Source: Gemmatimonadota bacterium (GTDB lineage: Bacteria > Latescibacterota > UBA2968 > UBA8231). From it: a stretch of 64,000 nt of DNA. Location of the stretch: positions 1 to 64,000 of the forward strand of contig VXML01000107.1 of the NCBI GenBank assembly GCA_009841115.1. The letters are read 5' to 3'. The notes beneath the pieces were generated by a model. It saw nothing but the letters and a program-made list of their open reading frames with translations. It was not told where the DNA came from and ran no database searches. Positions 18,416 to 27,604 of the stretch are shown here, one piece after another (within the stretch, counting starts at the first letter, position 1; each line of letters begins with the position of its first letter). A program made the translations under genes and the position numbers.

Positions 18416-19126
18416 TCAATAACAACTGCCCATGGGAAAGCGGAAAAAGACCTTTTGACCGCGTTCTATAAAAATCGGCCTTTTGACCGGATATTCGACG
18501 CTGCAGAGAATGCCACGATGGTGCTCGGCGTGGGCGACGAACTGCTTAGTCAGCGAGGGATCGCCATAGGCTTTGGCCAGGGCTTTGCCAGTGAGGCTGC
18601 AACCCTTTTGCTGGACGTAGTGGATCAGGGTGGCCAAGGGCGGCGTCGGTGGTTGGGTCGCGGTAGCCGGAGCTAGGACGAAATAGGTATTGACCGGGGT
18701 GCTTGAGAGGCAGAAAGGGGCACCGTCTTCGCGGCCAATGACGATATTGGCACCGAGCAATTGCGGCGTGACTTCTACGCCTAGGCGCTGGCTGAGGAGG
18801 GCGCACTCGTGCGGTGAGACGGCGAATAGCTGGCGGCGATTGACGATGGTGGCACGGCTCCTTTTGTAGAGCGGAGCTTCGCGGCCGGTGGAGGCCCGGG
18901 TGAGGCCGCGATGGCGGTCGCCTTCAATGCCGTGGCAGTCGATGGCCAAGCGCTCTACCGATTGGGTGACTGAGTGGCCACCCGGATTGCTTTTGCGGTC
19001 TTGGTCCTGGTTGGGTCCCAAGACCTCGAGGACGACGCCGACTTCGGGGATATTGGCCTGTTTCAGGCTTTGCAGTTGGGCGCTTTGTTGGGCGATGAAT
19101 TCTTCGAGGTTGTCGTAGAACAGCAC
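18416..19126 (-). CDS. MOSC domain protein
   Basis: 236 residues from a GTG start with AAGGGA upstream. The middle region has the MOSC signature HGIEGDRHRGLTRAS and LLSQRLGVEVTPQLLGANIVI, the segments that bind the molybdenum-cofactor sulfur in known members. The N-terminal 40 residues form a charged helix (FIAQQSAQLQSLKQANIPEV). It may take part in sulfur or molybdenum-cofactor chemistry; no partner gene is next to it. Confidence 0.75.
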   Translation of the reverse strand: MLFYDNLEEFIAQQSAQLQSLKQANIPEVGVVLEVLGPNQDQDRKSNPGGHSVTQSVERLAIDCHGIEGDRHRGLTRASTGREAPLYKRSRATIVNRRQLFAVSPHECALLSQRLGVEVTPQLLGANIVIGREDGAPFCLSSTPVNTYFVLAPATATQPPTPPLATLIHYVQQKGCSLTGKALAKAYGDPSLTKQFVAHAEHHRGILCSVEYPVKRPIFIERGQKVFFRFPMGSCY

Positions 19127-19291
19127 GATGGCATCCCTTTCCTAATCCACGAGCCGCTAGCGGATGGCTTGGGACATGTGAGGTAGTAGCTCATGGTGTG
19201 ATAGTCTTCTCTTCGTTAGGTTTCCGGCGAATCAACCTGATAAACTATGCAGCGCAGCCTGCTGGACCAACTTAACGCGCTGGAGGGAACT

Positions 19292-20860
19292 ATGGCAGAG
19301 CGAACGGCCGCGCCCAACTGCGGCATCATATACAACTGGGACGGTGCGCCCCACGGGTACAGCGAGTATCCACAATCGCTGGCGCAGTTCCTCGACAAAG
19401 TGTACGCGCCCCTAGCCGATACGCAGGTGGGGGCCTTGTGCTGGTGCGTGGGCGTCCACGAAGTGCCTTGGCCGTCGCAGCAATTGGATATGGTCGGCGC
19501 ATCGACCGAGCGGCGCTACGATTCAGTGCAAACTATGCGTCACACCGAAAACATCCGCGCCTTCTTCGAGCGGGGAGACGATCTATACGGAGCGCTGGTG
19601 CAGCGCGGGCGCGAACTGGGCATGGCGGTGCTGCCATCGCTGCGCATGAATGACAATCACTTCTGGGATTTGCGCCCGGGCGATCTGGGCGGCTTGCAAC
19701 GGTCCGATCTGACGCCGCTGCGACAGCAGCACCCCGAGTGGCTCTTGGGCGAGGACCAGGCACCGGGCTGGGCCTCGACTTCGTGGAATATGGCCATCCC
19801 CCAAGTGCGGGCGTACATTTTGCAGCGCGTTGTCGAAGCCTGCCGCTTGGCCGATTGGGACGGTGTCGAATTGGACTGGCAGCGGCACGCCTTTCACCTG
19901 CCAGCCGACGATGCGTACCGCCTGCGCTACGCTTTGACCGATCTCATGCGGGCCGTGCGAGCGCAGACCGACCAGATCGCCGAGGAGCGGGGGCGGCCCT
20001 TTCACGTGGCCGTGCGGGTGGCCACGACCTTTGAAGCCTGCCGCCGCATTGGCTACGATGTCGAGACCTGGGTACGGGATGGCTTGTGCGATGTGGTTAT
20101 CAGCGGCGGCAATTCGGGGACCGATCCAGGGGCCGAAGTCGAGCAGTTCGTCGAGCTATGCCATCCCCACGGCGTGCGCTTCTACGCTGGCTTTGACTCG
20201 GACGGGCGGCAACAGGCGCGGCGCTTGCGGCCCCACGGGGTGTGGCGGGTGGATTGGTTTCGCGGCTTGGCCCAGGACCAGCTAGCGCGTGGAGCGGACG
20301 GCGTGTACGTATTCAACTGGCACGGCCATACCCAGACGCATCGACCGCTACTCACTACCATGGGGTCGGCAGAAACACTAGCCGGCCTAGACAAAGTGTA
20401 CACCGCGCTGCACCGCAGCATTGGCCCCAAGACTGGGAACCGAGTGGATGCCGAGCGCGACGACCGTCTGTACGGCGAGGTGCCGGTGACGCTGTATCCC
20501 ACCCTGACGGACAGTGGACCGATCTTCCACGTTCGAGTCGGCGACGAGGTCGAGACCGAAGGCCAGTTAGCCGCCGCCGAGTTGCAGATCGAAATGGCCC
20601 ACTGGTCGCCCGCCGATCAGATCGAAGTGATGTTGGATGGGGTCGCGTTGGCAGCGCCAGAGGTGCGAGATGCCGCGGCTGAAGATGCGGCCGGTCCGAG
20701 CGATGTGTCGGAGAACGCTTGGCTCTGCTGGAACTTGACTGCGGCACAAGTGGGACGCGGCGTCCACCAAGTTCGGCTGTGTCTGTTAGAGCGGGATGAG
20801 CGGTTGCGGGTGCCTTTGCGAGTCGAACAGGTGGAGATTTATTTGCAGTACCGTCGATAG
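19292..20860 (+). CDS. TIM-barrel glycoside hydrolase-like protein (paralogue A)
   Basis: 522 residues if started at ATG 19292, favoured over ATG 19247 because GGAGGG lies just before it and the resulting N-terminus matches its paralogue at 32797-34368. The barrel shows GIIYNWDGAPHG, GMAVLPSLRMNDNHFWD, a likely acidic site DWDGVELDWQRHAFH and VDWFRGLAQDQLARGADGVY. The last 100 residues are a beta domain (LQIEMAHWSPADQIEVMLDG). It resembles GHL10-type hydrolases; substrate unknown and no signal peptide. Confidence 0.7.
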   Translation: MAERTAAPNCGIIYNWDGAPHGYSEYPQSLAQFLDKVYAPLADTQVGALCWCVGVHEVPWPSQQLDMVGASTERRYDSVQTMRHTENIRAFFERGDDLYGALVQRGRELGMAVLPSLRMNDNHFWDLRPGDLGGLQRSDLTPLRQQHPEWLLGEDQAPGWASTSWNMAIPQVRAYILQRVVEACRLADWDGVELDWQRHAFHLPADDAYRLRYALTDLMRAVRAQTDQIAEERGRPFHVAVRVATTFEACRRIGYDVETWVRDGLCDVVISGGNSGTDPGAEVEQFVELCHPHGVRFYAGFDSDGRQQARRLRPHGVWRVDWFRGLAQDQLARGADGVYVFNWHGHTQTHRPLLTTMGSAETLAGLDKVYTALHRSIGPKTGNRVDAERDDRLYGEVPVTLYPTLTDSGPIFHVRVGDEVETEGQLAAAELQIEMAHWSPADQIEVMLDGVALAAPEVRDAAAEDAAGPSDVSENAWLCWNLTAAQVGRGVHQVRLCLLERDERLRVPLRVEQVEIYLQYRR

Positions 20861-20890
20861 TCTGTCACTTTGGAAATCAAAAGAAAAATT

Positions 20891-21040
20891 ATGAAGAAGA
20901 TTAAGACTGAAATGGACGACGAACTTCGTTCGGAGTACGATTTGAAGAGCTTACGGGTGAGAAAGGTTGGTCCTAAGCGGAAGAATTCCAGGGGACGATC
21001 CGTCCATTTTGTGGAGTGGACCACTCGATGCTGGGAATAG
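20891..21040 (+). CDS. small antitoxin-like protein, possibly decayed
   Basis: A 49-codon frame from ATG 20891. Its first 32 residues (KTEMDDELRSEYDLKSLRVR, then a KVGPKRKNS end) match the common start of small proteins found beside toxin genes (EYDLKSLR). The last 15 residues lose that pattern, and the frame overlaps the start of the next gene by 13 nt. No toxin gene lies upstream, so this is probably a remnant; coding potential uncertain. Confidence 0.4.
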   Translation: MKKIKTEMDDELRSEYDLKSLRVRKVGPKRKNSRGRSVHFVEWTTRCWE

Positions 21041-23379
21041 CTATATCCGCCGTTTTGGTCATGGGCCTAGTACTGCCGACGCACGCCCAAACTGAAAAGA
21101 GCGACCTCTACATCGGTCTATTGCTCGATTTTGGGGCCGAGGCAACCGATGACGACGGTGAGTTGTCCCTCCTGCAGGAGGAAATCCACAAGGTGCTAGG
21201 GGTCAATACGTCGGTCCATTTCCTCCCCGAGCACATGCGTTTTTCCGCCCATCACGAAGACTATCTATCCCTAGCCAACGACCCCGCGGTCGATCTGATC
21301 ATTGCCGCCGGTCCGGCCAGTGCCGCGATGCTGGCTGCCCAAGGTGCCTTGCCCAAACCGACGATCGCCGTGGGGATACTGGACGTGGAATTACAGCAGA
21401 TGCCCCTCGTCGAGCCTGGCGTCTCCGGGGTGCGCAATTTTACCTACGTCCTCAGTACCCACTCGATCCAAAAGGACTTGGCGGCGTTCCACCGCATCCA
21501 TCCCTTTGCCCACCTAGCTGTCATCATCAGTGAAACCCTGAAAGGCAAGCTGGATTTCGAGGATTTCTTCGAACGCCTTGCAGCGCCTTACGGGACCCAA
21601 GTGGAGTTGGTTTTTTGGGGAAAGGAAGCGCCTCTCCCGGAACTGAGCGGCGCGGTTGACGCGGTATATCTGGCGGTGGTCTTCGAGCGCTCACCCGAGG
21701 AGGTCGCACTGCTATCTGAGGCCCTCGCCGAGCGCAAGCTGCCTTCCTTTGCCATGAGCCGGTCTTATGTGGATGCGGGAATAATGGCCTGTATCGGCGA
21801 CGAGAGCGGCCGAGACCAGATTTTCCGCAAGCTGGCCCTGATCGTCGAGGGAGTCGCGCTGGGCGAGGAGCTGGCGGCAATGCCCGTGCGGCACAATCTC
21901 GACGAGCAATGGGTGCTGAATGCCGCGACAATCCGCCGGATCGGTTTCGACCTCTCGTTTGAAGCGCTGTTTTCCGCCCGCTTCCTCAAGGCCGACGAAC
22001 CCATTAGTGATCGCCGCTTGAGCTTGCAGGAGATTATCGCCGAAGGCTTGCAGAGCAACCTCGATCTGCGCATCGAAAAGCGCAGTGTCGATTTGGCCAG
22101 CCAAGATATGCGCCGAGCCAAATCGTCCCTCCTGCCCACTGTAGAAACCTCGACCACCCTGTTGCAGATCGACCCGGACATCGCAGAGCGCGCTTTCGGT
22201 CAACAGCCCGAGCGCACCGGCGCGGGTACGGGTACCGTGCAGCAGGTGCTGTTTTCCGAGCAGGCCTTCGCCAACGTCAAAATCCAGCAGTACCTAGCCG
22301 AGGCCGTTCGCCATCGCACCGACTTGGTCGCACTCGACGTCGTGCTGAACTTGGCGACGGCCTATTTCAATATCCTGCTGGTCAAGACCGGGGCGCGCAT
22401 TCAAGATGAGAATCTCGAGGTATCGCGCCGCAACCTGAAGATCGCCCGCACCCGCAATGCCGTCGGCTATGCCGGCGTTGCCGACGTATTCCGCTGGGAG
22501 AGCGAAGTAGCTCGGGCTACCCAAGCCTCGATTGAGGCTTTCAACAACCTCTACCTAGCCAAAGTGCAACTCAACCGCTTGCTCAACCGGACGGATATCG
22601 GCGAGGAGTTCGAGGTGGAGGATGCCCAGCTCTCCGACGAACTTTTTGGCCGCTTTGACCCGGCCCGCATCGGTCCCCTGATCGACCGCGCCGGCGATGT
22701 GGAGATCCTGACCGACTTTCTCGTCGCAGAGGCCCTGCAAAACATGCCTTCGCTCAAGCAGCTAGCGGCCAATATGAAAGCAGCCGAACGCCAGCAGCAG
22801 ATGAACCGCCGGCTGTACTACCTGCCTACAGTGGCTTTGCGCGGACAGGCCGACTACACCTTCTGGCGCGCTGGCAAGGGAATGCCGCCGGCCTCCTCCG
22901 ATCCTGTCAACAGCACATGGAACTTGGCCCTCCACTTCACTTATCCCCTCTTTCAGGGCAACCAGCGCAAGATCGCCATCGACCAGACTGCGATTCAGCA
23001 GCAGCAACTTCGCTTGCAGGAGGAGAGTTTGCGCCAGCAGCTCTCCCAAGCCGTCCAGGTGCGGATGACGAACTTGGTGTCTAGGCGCACCAACATACAT
23101 TTTGCCGGGATAGCCGCTGCAAGTGCGCAAAAGAACTTTGAACTGGTACAGGACGCGTACCAAAAAGGCCAACTGGCAATCACCCAACTGGTGGATGCCC
23201 AACGCGCCGCCCTTTCCGCTCGTCAGGCCGAGGCCGGAGCCGTTTATGAATACTTGGTCAGCTATCTGCAGTTGGAAAACAGCATCGGGGGCTACACCAT
23301 GTTCATGACTTCAGAGGAGCAGGAGGCCTTTGTCGGGCGCTTGACGGCCTTCTTCGCCAAAAGAAAGAACGCACCATGA
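21028..23379 (+). CDS. TolC-family outer membrane efflux protein with N-terminal ABC-type substrate-binding domain
   Basis: 783 residues from ATG 21028 (GTG 21016 is also possible). A signal peptide ends at THAQ. Residues about 25-325 look like an ABC substrate-binding domain of the PF04392 kind (AVDLIIAAGPASAAMLAAQ, SFAMSRSYVDAGIMACIGDE, WVLNAATIRRIGFDLSFEAL). From about 340 the TolC/OEP fold follows (LSLQEIIAEGLQSNLDLRIE, later YQKGQLAITQLVDAQRA). Canonical TolC has about 450-490 residues, so this is a fusion. It begins a tripartite RND operon; the stop overlaps the next start. Confidence 0.85.
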   Translation: MLGIAISAVLVMGLVLPTHAQTEKSDLYIGLLLDFGAEATDDDGELSLLQEEIHKVLGVNTSVHFLPEHMRFSAHHEDYLSLANDPAVDLIIAAGPASAAMLAAQGALPKPTIAVGILDVELQQMPLVEPGVSGVRNFTYVLSTHSIQKDLAAFHRIHPFAHLAVIISETLKGKLDFEDFFERLAAPYGTQVELVFWGKEAPLPELSGAVDAVYLAVVFERSPEEVALLSEALAERKLPSFAMSRSYVDAGIMACIGDESGRDQIFRKLALIVEGVALGEELAAMPVRHNLDEQWVLNAATIRRIGFDLSFEALFSARFLKADEPISDRRLSLQEIIAEGLQSNLDLRIEKRSVDLASQDMRRAKSSLLPTVETSTTLLQIDPDIAERAFGQQPERTGAGTGTVQQVLFSEQAFANVKIQQYLAEAVRHRTDLVALDVVLNLATAYFNILLVKTGARIQDENLEVSRRNLKIARTRNAVGYAGVADVFRWESEVARATQASIEAFNNLYLAKVQLNRLLNRTDIGEEFEVEDAQLSDELFGRFDPARIGPLIDRAGDVEILTDFLVAEALQNMPSLKQLAANMKAAERQQQMNRRLYYLPTVALRGQADYTFWRAGKGMPPASSDPVNSTWNLALHFTYPLFQGNQRKIAIDQTAIQQQQLRLQEESLRQQLSQAVQVRMTNLVSRRTNIHFAGIAAASAQKNFELVQDAYQKGQLAITQLVDAQRAALSARQAEAGAVYEYLVSYLQLENSIGGYTMFMTSEEQEAFVGRLTAFFAKRKNAP

Positions 23380-24485
23380 AGCGAGGTATCATGCCAAAGC
23401 GAAATCTCGAAGCGGCCGGGGTTTTTCTAGCGGCGATGGGCCTGTGGGTTGGCTGCGGCGGCGAACCACAGGTCGCCGAACCCATTCGCCCGGTAAAATA
23501 CGCCGAAGTCCGTCCCGCCAGCGCCGTCCAGAGCCAGCGTTTTGCCGGCACTGCCAAAGCTGGCATCGAAGCCAAGCTCAGCTTCAGAACGGGTGGGCTT
23601 ATCGAATCGATCAGCGTAAAGGTGGGCGACCAAGTCAAAGCGGGTCAGCGCATTGCCACGCTCGATAGCCGGGATGCGGTTCTCGCGCATCAACGGGCCA
23701 AGGCCGCGCTAGAAAACGCCCGCGTGCAAAAGGCCAATGCCCAGTCTATGCTCATTCGCGTGCGGCAACTCTACGAGGCCAACAACGTCTCCCTCGCCGA
23801 GTACGAACAGGCCAAAAACGGCTTTGCCTCGGCCACGTCCAGTTACGAATCAGCTCAGAAGAGCTTGGATTTGCAGGAGCGCCAGCTAGGCTACAATGAG
23901 ATATACGCCCCTGTCGCCGGCATAGTCACTGCGGTCCACAACGAGGTCAATGAAGTGATCCAAGCTGGCGCGCCCTTAGTGGAGTTAAGCGCGGGCGAGG
24001 ACATCGAAATGGAGGTAGGGGTGCCCGAGGGCTATATCGCCCAAATCCAGACCGGACAGCCGGTACGCGTGCGTTTCTCCGCTCTGCCCGGACTGGATTT
24101 TGCCGCCCAAGTGCGCGAGATAGCATACGCGCTCGACGCCTCCAGCACGTATCCGGTCATTGTGCAACTCGACGCCCCTTTCCCGTCCATCCGGCCCGGT
24201 ATGGCCGGCGAGGTGGAATTTCGCTTTGGCACCGGCGAACCGTCGGAGGATCCGCTTGTGGTACCTGTCAAAGCGGTAGGAGAAGACGCCAACGGCCAAT
24301 ATGTCTTTGTCATAGACGAGGTCGCCAAGGGCTTGGGAACGGTTCACCGTCGGCCAATCCGCATCGGCAAACTGTTGGCAGACGGTTTTGTCGTGGAAGA
24401 GGGGCTCGCCGACCGGGAATTGGTCGCGACCGCGGGCCTCAGATCGCTCTTGAACGGGATGCAAGTGCGCCTTTTGCAAGAGTGA
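23376..24485 (+). CDS. RND efflux periplasmic adaptor (membrane fusion protein)
   Basis: 369 residues. The N-terminus ends in LWVGCGG, a plausible lipoprotein box. Then come the barrel-sandwich halves (KLSFRTGGLIESISVKVGDQ, YAPVAGIVTAVHNEVNEVIQ), a coiled-coil hairpin (about 105-170), and the beta-barrel and membrane-proximal domains. It bridges the inner-membrane pump and the TolC-type channel encoded on either side. The ATG overlaps the upstream stop; an alternative ATG is at 23391. Confidence 0.92.
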   Translation: MKRGIMPKRNLEAAGVFLAAMGLWVGCGGEPQVAEPIRPVKYAEVRPASAVQSQRFAGTAKAGIEAKLSFRTGGLIESISVKVGDQVKAGQRIATLDSRDAVLAHQRAKAALENARVQKANAQSMLIRVRQLYEANNVSLAEYEQAKNGFASATSSYESAQKSLDLQERQLGYNEIYAPVAGIVTAVHNEVNEVIQAGAPLVELSAGEDIEMEVGVPEGYIAQIQTGQPVRVRFSALPGLDFAAQVREIAYALDASSTYPVIVQLDAPFPSIRPGMAGEVEFRFGTGEPSEDPLVVPVKAVGEDANGQYVFVIDEVAKGLGTVHRRPIRIGKLLADGFVVEEGLADRELVATAGLRSLLNGMQVRLLQE

Positions 24486-24492
24486 AACGCCT

Positions 24493-27400
24493 ATGAACCT
24501 CACCCAAATTGCCCTAGAAAACAACCGCGTCACCATCGTGGTCCTGCTCGTCGTTGCGCTGCTGGGCCTAGCTGGCTATCAGACGATGCCACGCGACAGT
24601 ATGCCCCCCTATACGATCCGCGTCGCCTCAGTGGTAACTAGCTTTCCCGGCGCTGGTCCCGAGCGAGTCGAAGCCCTGATCACCAGCAAGATCGAAGAAG
24701 TAGCGCAAGAGTTGCCCGAGCTGAAAACCGTTGCCAGTGAATCGCGGACCGGGCTGTCGGTAGTGTCGGTAGAACTCGAACAGGAAGTACTGCCGGACGA
24801 ACTCCAAGCCGTATGGAACCGATTGCGTCGCAAAATCGACACCATTCGCTCGGACCTGCCCGAAGGCATCCGTGGTCCCGAGGTCAAGGACGATGGGATC
24901 GGGGTGGTGTACGGCATTGTGATCGGCCTAACAGGGGATGGTTTCACCTTTGCCGAACTCGAAACCTACGCCAAAGACCTGCGCGACGACCTCATCAAAC
25001 TACCCGACGCGGCCGAGGTAAAAATAAGCGGCATCCAAGAGGAGCGGATATACCTGCAATTCAACGACGCCCGGCTGGCCGAGTTGGGCCTTTCAGCGCA
25101 AAAGATCAAGAACAGCATCGCCAGTACTAACATCGTTTTCTCCGGCGGCGAAGTCAGCCTAGAGGATGAACGCCTAGTGCTCGAACCGACCGGCAGTTAC
25201 GCCGACCTAGACGACCTAGGAAGGACGTTGATCGCGGTGGGCAAGGACGGGAGCGTGTACCTCGGCGATGTAACCCGCATCGTGCGGGACTATGAGACGC
25301 CCCAGCAGCGCCTAGTCAAAATCAACGGTCAGCCGGGGCTGTCGCTCTCGGTGGCGCTCAGCGAAGGGGCCAACATCATCAAGTTGGGTGAGGAGATCGA
25401 CCAACTGGTAGCTCTCCATCAAGCGCGGCTACCTCTGGGCATAACCCTCAACAGAGTGGCCTCCCAGGATTTTGAGGTAGAGAAATCGGTCGCCAATTTC
25501 ACCAACAATCTTTTGCAAAGCGTCGCCATTGTGCTGTTGTCCATGCTGCTCTTTTTAGGACTGCGCACCGGTTTGGTGGTGGCCACCCTCATTCCCATGA
25601 CCATTATCGCGACCCTTTTCATCATGGGCGTGCTCGATATCGGTCTCAATCAGGTGTCGCTGGCGGCACTGATCATGGCGCTGGGCATGTTGGTGGACAA
25701 TGCCATCGTGGTGTCCGAAGCGATCGTGGTCAAAATGGAAAAGGGCACCGACGCCAAAGAAGCAGCCATTGAATCGGCGCGGGAGCTGGCCGTACCGCTC
25801 TTGGTCTCTTCGCTGACCACTTCAGCCGCGTTCTTGTCCTTCTTTCTGGCCGCGTCCATCATGGGCGAGATGATGGGCCCGCTTTTCAGTGTAATTTCCA
25901 TAGCCCTGCTCTCTTCCTGGTTGCTCTCCCTGACCATGGTCACGTTGTTGGCGGTCTTTTTCATCCGAGTGAAACATCAGGCCTCTCAGTCCGAGAAAAG
26001 CACTTTTATCGATCGTCTCAACAGCCAGTATAAAGAGCTGCTCCTCAAGGCCCTTGCGCGCCCCTATTCATTTATGGGGATCATCGCCGGTTTGTTTGTA
26101 CTGTCGCTTTTCGGCTTTGGTTTTTTGCCGTTCATCTTCTTTCCCGACAGCGAACGCAACCTATTGACGGTAAATCTGAATTTGCCCTTGGGGACCAAGA
26201 TTGAGACGACGACAGCCCGAGTGGAACGGCTCGAGTCGTATATTGCGGATAGCCTTTTGGTGAGCGAAAACCGACAGCGCGGGGTAACGGACTGGGCGAC
26301 CTTCGTCAGCGAGGGGCCGCCCTCCTACGACCAGGGTTATCAGTCGGGCGAAGCCAACTCGGGGTACGCCCATATGTTGCTCAACACCAGTTCGGGCGAC
26401 GATAACCAGTGGGTAATTGATCGCCTAGACGCCTTTTGCTTCCGCTCCTTTCCCGATGCCGAAATACGAGTTTCGCGGTTGGCGGGAGGCGGAGGCGGCA
26501 GTGACGTGGCCGTGCGGATAACAGGGCCGGATCCCAACGAACTATTCGGCCTCGCCGAGCGCATCAAGCAAAAGCTCAACGAAATATCCACTGCGCAGAA
26601 TATCGGCGACGATTGGGGGCCAAAAATCAAAAAAGTCGTCGTTGACATCGACCCGTCCAAGACCCGGAATGCCAGCCTGACCAACCAAGATATCGCCCTT
26701 TCGTTGCAGACCGCACTCACGGGGTTCAATACGGGAGCTTTCCGCGAGGGCGACCAAAGTCTCCCCATTGTCCTGCGCAACGAAAGCAGTCAGAATGTCG
26801 ATGTGCGCCAACTGGAGAGCATCAACATCTACGCCCAAGGATCGGGCAAAAACGTGCCGCTGGGACAAGTGGCGCAGATCGTGCCTCAGTGGCAACTCGC
26901 CAAGATCAAACGGCGCGACCTGTATCGCACCTTAACCGTGACCTGCGATGCCAAAAGCGGTTTTACGGCGCAGGATATCACCGACGAGTTCATCCCTTGG
27001 CTCGAAGAAGACAGCAAATCTTGGAAACCGGGCTATCGCTACGAGTTGGGCGGCGAGTCCGAGCAGAGCAGCGAGGCCATGAGCGCGGTTGTCGCCAAGC
27101 TGCCGCTGTCCGGCTTTATCATTCTGGCGTTGTTGATCGTCCAGTTCAACTCCTTCCGCAAGACCTTTATCGTGCTGAGCACCATTCCTCTCGGCCTGAT
27201 CGGGGTCATCGCCGGATTGCTCGTCTTCCGCTCGTTCTTTGGTTTTTTCGCCTTTCTCGGATTGATCTCGTTGGCCGGTATCGTCATCAACAACGCGATC
27301 GTACTCATAGACCGCATACAAATCGAATTGAACCAATCCGGGCGGGCGTCTATTGAGGCGATCGTCGCCGCGGCTCAGCAGCGTTTTCGCCCCATCTTGC

Positions 27401-27567
27401 TGACCACCTGTACGACGACGTTGGGGCTTATTCCCCTCTATTTGGGTGGTGGGCTGATGTGGGAGCCGATGGCGGTGGCCATCATGGTGGGCTTGCTTTT
27501 TGCCACAGTGATCACCTTGCTGTTCGTGCCAGTGCTCTACAAAATTCTCTTTGCAGTCAAAAACTGA
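24493..27567 (+). CDS. RND efflux transporter permease (AcrB/HAE1 type)
   Basis: 1024 residues with the normal 12-helix, two-repeat architecture: helix 1 at about 10-30, periplasmic porter domain, helix cluster at 335-500, second porter domain and helix cluster at 860-1020. Helix 4 reads ALGMLVDNAIVVSEAI, keeping one Asp of the AcrB DD pair; helix 10 reads GIVINNAIVLID, without the AcrB Lys, as in many non-AcrB RND pumps. It pumps substrates by proton motive force. Third gene of the operon. Confidence 0.93.
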   Translation: MNLTQIALENNRVTIVVLLVVALLGLAGYQTMPRDSMPPYTIRVASVVTSFPGAGPERVEALITSKIEEVAQELPELKTVASESRTGLSVVSVELEQEVLPDELQAVWNRLRRKIDTIRSDLPEGIRGPEVKDDGIGVVYGIVIGLTGDGFTFAELETYAKDLRDDLIKLPDAAEVKISGIQEERIYLQFNDARLAELGLSAQKIKNSIASTNIVFSGGEVSLEDERLVLEPTGSYADLDDLGRTLIAVGKDGSVYLGDVTRIVRDYETPQQRLVKINGQPGLSLSVALSEGANIIKLGEEIDQLVALHQARLPLGITLNRVASQDFEVEKSVANFTNNLLQSVAIVLLSMLLFLGLRTGLVVATLIPMTIIATLFIMGVLDIGLNQVSLAALIMALGMLVDNAIVVSEAIVVKMEKGTDAKEAAIESARELAVPLLVSSLTTSAAFLSFFLAASIMGEMMGPLFSVISIALLSSWLLSLTMVTLLAVFFIRVKHQASQSEKSTFIDRLNSQYKELLLKALARPYSFMGIIAGLFVLSLFGFGFLPFIFFPDSERNLLTVNLNLPLGTKIETTTARVERLESYIADSLLVSENRQRGVTDWATFVSEGPPSYDQGYQSGEANSGYAHMLLNTSSGDDNQWVIDRLDAFCFRSFPDAEIRVSRLAGGGGGSDVAVRITGPDPNELFGLAERIKQKLNEISTAQNIGDDWGPKIKKVVVDIDPSKTRNASLTNQDIALSLQTALTGFNTGAFREGDQSLPIVLRNESSQNVDVRQLESINIYAQGSGKNVPLGQVAQIVPQWQLAKIKRRDLYRTLTVTCDAKSGFTAQDITDEFIPWLEEDSKSWKPGYRYELGGESEQSSEAMSAVVAKLPLSGFIILALLIVQFNSFRKTFIVLSTIPLGLIGVIAGLLVFRSFFGFFAFLGLISLAGIVINNAIVLIDRIQIELNQSGRASIEAIVAAAQQRFRPILLTTCTTTLGLIPLYLGGGLMWEPMAVAIMVGLLFATVITLLFVPVLYKILFAVKN

Positions 27568-27604
27568 CCTGCGGTTTTTAACGACTAAACCAATAGGAGG
27601 CGTC

